Shown here: positions 39,701 through 45,700 of the stretch, in pieces
Layout of the letters: every line of letters begins with the position of its first letter
Numbering within the stretch: the stretch's first letter is position 1
NCBI GenBank assembly: GCA_026419785.1
Contig: JAODTK010005770.1
Span: 62,001-126,000 of the forward strand
DNA length: 64,000 nucleotides
From: Sclerodactyla briareus
Lineage: Eukaryota; Echinodermata; Holothuroidea; Dendrochirotida; Sclerodactylidae
Direction: 5' to 3'
The notes under the pieces: model-generated
Seen by the model: only the letters and a program-made list of their open reading frames with translations
Told to the model about the DNA's origin: nothing
The model's database searches: none
Position numbers and translations under genes: made by a program

Positions 39701-42700
39701 GACTCTGAATAATTTGTGCCTGTCGTTGTGGTTGAATTGTCTCAAAACACCCTCAGCCCCCTCCCAGCTCTCTCTGACCGTCCTAGGGAGAGCATGTGTG
39801 GTGCCAAGTATCTGACCCATCCTCTGGCTCGGTAAGATGCCTTCCTATTGGCCGCTCATTAACTAGATAGCGCTTCAAACATAAGACAGTCTGTGAGCCG
39901 CGCTTAATGTTGTCACCCTGTGGCCCCTAACGTTGAAAACAACGACTCATGATCCCCCTAATCAGACCTTTCAGAAACCCATTTGCCATGTGCATCGTTG
40001 GAGTCCGTGGAGACCGTGCTCGACGCCCCAAACTGCCTGCGCTCCTTACGCGGCTGCAATAACTGACTGCAGAATCACTTAAACTTCCTTTGGGTATCCC
40101 CCTCAATGACACACCTCGAAAGAACCTTTAAAAATGAAATCAGGGTCATACCCACTGACAACATCTCATACACTGCCTCTAGTCAGAAAACAATTCGAAC
40201 ACAACCTCATATTTGCCTTTCCTCTGGCCCTTCTTATTAAGCTTCCCTATGGTTAACGTACGGACCAAACAGATCTACCCCAACATATGTCAAGGGGTGG
40301 TGAGGTTTCAGTCGCTTCGAATGGCAACGGTGCCATCTGCTGCCCACCAACTAGCCGGGTCAAGCGCTACCACTCACACAATGATACTGTCCGCTTTTAC
40401 CCATCCGGGAACCTCCGATCATCAAGTATGAACTGCGGATTTTGGACACTTGCTGCACCCAAATATGCCTCTTCTCATTGCAGTGTGCAGCATATAGCCG
40501 GCAGAACAGAGAAGGGATGATCGTTATGGAAGCAGGGGCACTCCTCCTTGTCATAAGCTGCAATGCCACATGATCTTTGATTCGCGCACCCACGACTATG
40601 ATGACCACTGCACGAAGCTTGGGACCCCCACCGGCATATCCTATCAAACGCGTCCTTGTCACTTTCCAGCATTTTGCTTCTAAGGTAATTGGGTGCCTCT
40701 TTACCCAGAACCTCGCTATGTGAAACTCACGAGAATGGGGAAAATGAGAATCGGAGGGGAGGGGAAAAAGGAGGAAAGTGGAAAAACGATCAGCAGAGAG
40801 GCCTATCAGCACAACGACCAAGGCCTAGACATAATCCTATCCATGGGAAAGAGTCTGCATTGCACCAAGACTCGGGCTAGATCACCTCAGGGAGCTTCAT
40901 GTTACCATACCAGAAAACTTCACAAAGAGTGCAAAGAGCAACTTGACAACATACAGTAAGACCAACACTCAACCACAGACTGCAGACCCAAGCATTTTCC
41001 ACCTTCTTAGCTCTCTCGGCAGGCTGCTCTCTGAACCCCCAACTCTGTGCTATTGGCCACTGTTCGGCTGGCTCAGACAGAAACCCTGGGACTGCCTGCC
41101 AAGAACTACCTGGACAATGGTCAGATGGCAATTTTCCCCGTGTTGTGATGAAGTCAGCTATATTAACCTCGCCAGCGCACCACCACCAATCGTGGGGACT
41201 AGTGTCTTGTTGTGTCTCGCCAATCCTAGTTGCAGCAAAAAAGTATTAAGCCGAGCGTTCTTTCTGGAGATGCACGCACGATTCTGGCTATCCACCAGGT
41301 TAGAAACACTCGCCAAGTCGAGCCTAGTCTCCTCTTGAGGATGTTGTTTTGTGTAACTGCGAGCCTTCGGCTCATGAAAGCTGCGCTCAATTCGAGGGCC
41401 AACAATAAATTGCAATCTCGATGGGTGCCACCGACTTTGCTAAGAGACCAATTAAGCTGCGCAGAGCAAATGTGCCATCCAACAACTCCTACCGCCGCAT
41501 AGCAGCGGCTCCAAAAGCCTGTTCTGCAAGCACAGAGACACATACCAGCACTGGAGGGAAACCGCAGGTTTTGCCTCTGGTGGCTTGATGCATCGCCTGA
41601 ACTCCAACTGCCGACTGTTGCCTCTAGGTCTCAAAACGCCCTCTCATAAACCATCCGCTTTGGTTCTGATCACTCAGAGCCTCATACCATTCTAATTAGC
41701 CCCCCATGCTTCCTCAACAGGATTTGGCTATCCACCGTGAGGGTGTGAGCAAGCCCAGAGGAATCAACACCGCGCACTGAACCTGACTCAAACAAATCTT
41801 TGGGAGCACACTGGTACATTTTGGAAGGTTGGCATTACCCACGAATGTGAACTTGTCCTCACAAGCTCTCAACTAATACAGTACCTTCCTTTTTACCCTT
41901 GGCCCTCCATTGAGGCACCATCACCCCCTCCCCCGAGAATGTCCAATTCTTGCTGGCGGCAAAGTCCCTGCCTGTTTGAGCAACTCATCAATCTTGCTCT
42001 GCATGCTCTCTTACCTTCTTGAGAGAGGGAAGCTTGCCAGGATGTCATCCATGTAGGACATTTGTCGCTATGGTTGTCTGCTGCCTCCGGCAGACTCGCT
42101 CGACCCATCTCGGCTGTTTTCCGCAGTGCCAACGTCGCTATATGGTCGCAGATGTCGATCCCCCCCCAAAGTTAAGGCGGGTAACAGTAAGGTCTTAGGT
42201 GTTGATTCTGGTCCATCTTCGACACAGAAATCTGTGACAATGCTGATCCAGTAACAGCGAGTCACACGCTTGTGAAACATTCTGCTGATATCTCCGACAA
42301 GGGCATGGCGTTCTTCTCTAAACCTCAACAGCACTGCCAGGGGGGGAGTTCACCAATCGGGCCCCTTGACCAATACTGGTCGGATTATGGCCCTTGTAGG
42401 TGCGCTTACTGATTAAAGACAATACGCAATGGCGGCGCTCAATATCAGGCGCTCTTTGTGATATGTCATGAATTGGACCATCGTTAACCTTCCAGCTCAT
42501 CACCAGTCAACTCCCTGCCACACCACAAGGCAGCATAATCCTTGATCTGGCAGTGTAGGATTCTGCCTTTCAGGAATCTCTGCAGGCCGTTTCTCCAACG
42601 ACTCAAGGTTGCACAGCCACCTGACGACTTGTCCGGCAGGTCATTGCGGATCTCTCATCCATGGGTACACTGCACGAACCCATCTATCACCTACATACGT

Positions 42701-45700
42701 GAGCGTTCTCTCATCGTGTTTAATTCTCTTTTCCTCCTCAGGGGCAGGTTTTCCCCCTAGTGGGCACGTGCCACACTTACAACCCCCACCTTGGGAATCA
42801 CAAGTAACACCCATGCATCAATTGTTAGAAACTCATCGAGTTTAGCAGCTTTGACATGATGGAATTTGAACTGCACTGGGACTTTCCCAGTCAAGGGAAT
42901 CATGGGACCCACCAGGCCTTGTCCAACCTTTTCGCAGCAACAGCAGGTGCCCGCTAGACTGCGGTTTTCACTGGGTGGTAGTCACATATTTTCAAACCCT
43001 ACAGTAAGTCATCCTCCCCACAAGGTCTCTTGATGTCACTAGCAGGACCCTCCTTGAACACCCCTGCGCTAAGTGATCCAGGTTCCCCCACTCACTTTGG
43101 CAGTAATTCGGTCAATCCCATAAGCCTCACTCATGACAGCACTCCCCATTCTATCCAGCAATGGGACGTATAGACACAGCTGTGATGGTTTCCATACTGC
43201 CACCAACCTGTCATTGCACCTTCACTGGACTACCCTTGGCCCCGATTCGCTTTGACGGCATCATGTGTGATCAGTGATGATGTGGCGCAACTATCCCAAA
43301 GGGTGGTCAGCATTTCCCGCCCCTGGGAAACTGCCATACTGCAGAAGACATTGTCCCTTTTAGTATGCCATGGACATTTTTTTTGCGCCAATGTACAGCT
43401 CAACTGACAGCTGCCGCCAGCACGAGGACCATCGGCTGCGCATGCAGTGAGGGATGGTGCACACGAGCACACCCAGCACAACACACTGCTTTTGTCCGGC
43501 ACTTGGAAACCGGGATGACACCAGCCTAAGCAGCCTTAATTAAAAAAAGCCCTGCAGTTCTTTGGGCAGTTGGGAATCGACCCTTTGCGTTTTGGCCAAA
43601 ACACCTGTACAGGCAGCTGTATCATGGGTGAATTGTCAGGTATCAGACATTTACCCTGTGACCCAATTTCAAACTGTGTGAGCTACAGCCCTTGCAGGTT
43701 TGTGACCTGACCTGACATTGCCATACTTCCCCACTCTTACGTTCTTTCATAAGAAGAAACTTCAAAGTTTGTGAAGCGGTTCATCTGTCGTTACTCATTA
43801 CCTCCTCATGCTGTAGCGCACAACCTGTTGAACACCCGATGGAGGAAGACGCCGCTCAATTTCGCCAACGACCTTGGTGTTGGCCATACTCCTCGCTCCA
43901 GTCCAGCTCTTTGCAGGTTGTAGAAAGCTCTGTTCAACCGCATCGATGTAAGTCACCAACTTCCTCTCTTCTCCATCCTTACTCTTTCATCTGCTCCAGT
44001 CCCCCGACACGCATCAACTAATCTGACGTTTGTCCCATATCTTTTATCAATCTTTTCCACATTCGAGCGATTATCATCGTCAGGTACCCTAGCAGCTTCG
44101 GGGGGTTTTGGTCCCAGAGATTGCCGTAGCGCGAATCCTCTTTGTTTTGGGTCGGTGATCGGAACAACAAACCGTTGAAAGTCGTCTTGAATCGGTGGTA
44201 CCTCGCACCACCTGACCTTCAAAACTTCGGCAGATGCCATCTTCTCATTGGAGGGTTGGCCTGTGCACTTGATCTGGCAGCCTCAAAATTCCGATGTCCG
44301 ACTTTGGGCATTGCTTCAGCCTTTTTCTTGTACCCCACAAAGTCACGCCTCATCTGGTTGTATTTCTGCTCTAGGTCGGTAATCCACTTTCATGCTCGTC
44401 CTCTCAGGCTGATGGTCCAGGTCTCATTAGCTCTTCATGCGCCAGTTTCACCTTTTTCCATGCTTCGGTCAGATCCCCGAAACAGGAGCTCAACGTACCT
44501 CCACCGACTCATCACCAGCATGGCTACTTTGAAAGCGATTTCCCGGCCCTTGTCATGGCGGCCTTTTCCACAGCCGGCCGCTTTTTGCCCCTTCATCTGT
44601 AAATGCGATGTTGGTTACGGGGTGGCCGAAAAATTCGAAGTAACTCGAATCAGAACACTTGACTGTTTATGACCATGTAATCGGAACCTTGATTTTCACG
44701 TCAGCACTGAGTGGGTCGAAATCCGCAAGTACACACATGAACGAAAAATAAATCATCTAATATAAAACAACATACATCAACAATTGGATGCATACGATGT
44801 ACATACAGCCTATATAGAAAAACATTCATATCCAAATCGCACTCATGTCAACTCGGCCCCCACACAACGATACCCGTCAACGCATTAACACCCGCTGACC
44901 AATTCACCCCCAATTAACTTGTTCACGGTCGCACATTAGAAACCATGATAATTCACGTACCGCCCGCCAAGTTCGCTTGACACAACAACTTTAGAGTTCA
45001 TATTAAACAAAAATCTCTGATACATCGCCCAAACATACTCGAGCATTTCTACAAGTTTAAAACCTTAATACATCAACTCACTTCGTACTTAGGCCAACAA
45101 ATTACAGCCCACAAAAACACGAGATTAATTCAGGCACTGACTGCAGGGTCTCGACAAGTCACGAGTAGTGGCGGCGGCTATACACAAAATATATCGATAG
45201 CAAAACCGGAGAGACACCTGTGTTGTCAGTTACTGAAGTGACTGTGAACGCACAGGAGGTTTTATACCAGTGTGTCAGTTACTGAAGTGAAGGAAGCACA
45301 GTATGGTTTTATACAGTGTTGGCCAGTGTGAAGTGACTGGAAGCACAGTATGGTTTTATACCAGTGTTGTCAGTTCGGAAGTGGCTGAAAGCACAGTATG
45401 GTTTCATACCAGTTTTGTCAGTTACTGAAGTGACTGAAAGCACAGTATGGTTTTATACCAGTGTGTTAGTTACTGGAAGTGACTGGAAGCACAGTATGGT
45501 TTTATGGTTCTCCTCAAGAGCCACTGTGGGGATTTGTGTCATATCTTGATTTTTCAAAGAGTGACCAAGGGGTGTGTCATTGTACCTATTCTTTTGGTGC
45601 ATCTAGTGTAATGGACTCACCTACCTTGTTGCGGGGGGTTACGTGGGAAAAGTGGACAGGCCAACACATTGTCTCGTAACCTTACCATGCCTCTCACTTG

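Larger units (their letters stand above)
38794..45216 (-). mobile_element. BEL/Pao LTR retrotransposon, minus strand
   Basis: A complete but mutated LTR retrotransposon of about 6.4 kb, in antisense orientation within the intron between ALDH7A1 exons 13 and 14. Two direct terminal repeats of about 580 bases flank an interior with minus-strand protease, RT, RNase H and integrase islands in pol order. The ends are TGGAAG and GAGACA (the TG...CA rule). Both sides show CCTGT (38789-38793 and 45217-45221), a 5-bp target duplication as expected for this group. The target was a 55-bp minisatellite. The RT motifs FREERHALVGDI.RMFH and YMDD, and the ALRKTAE stretch, are of the BEL/Pao type. Confidence 0.93.
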
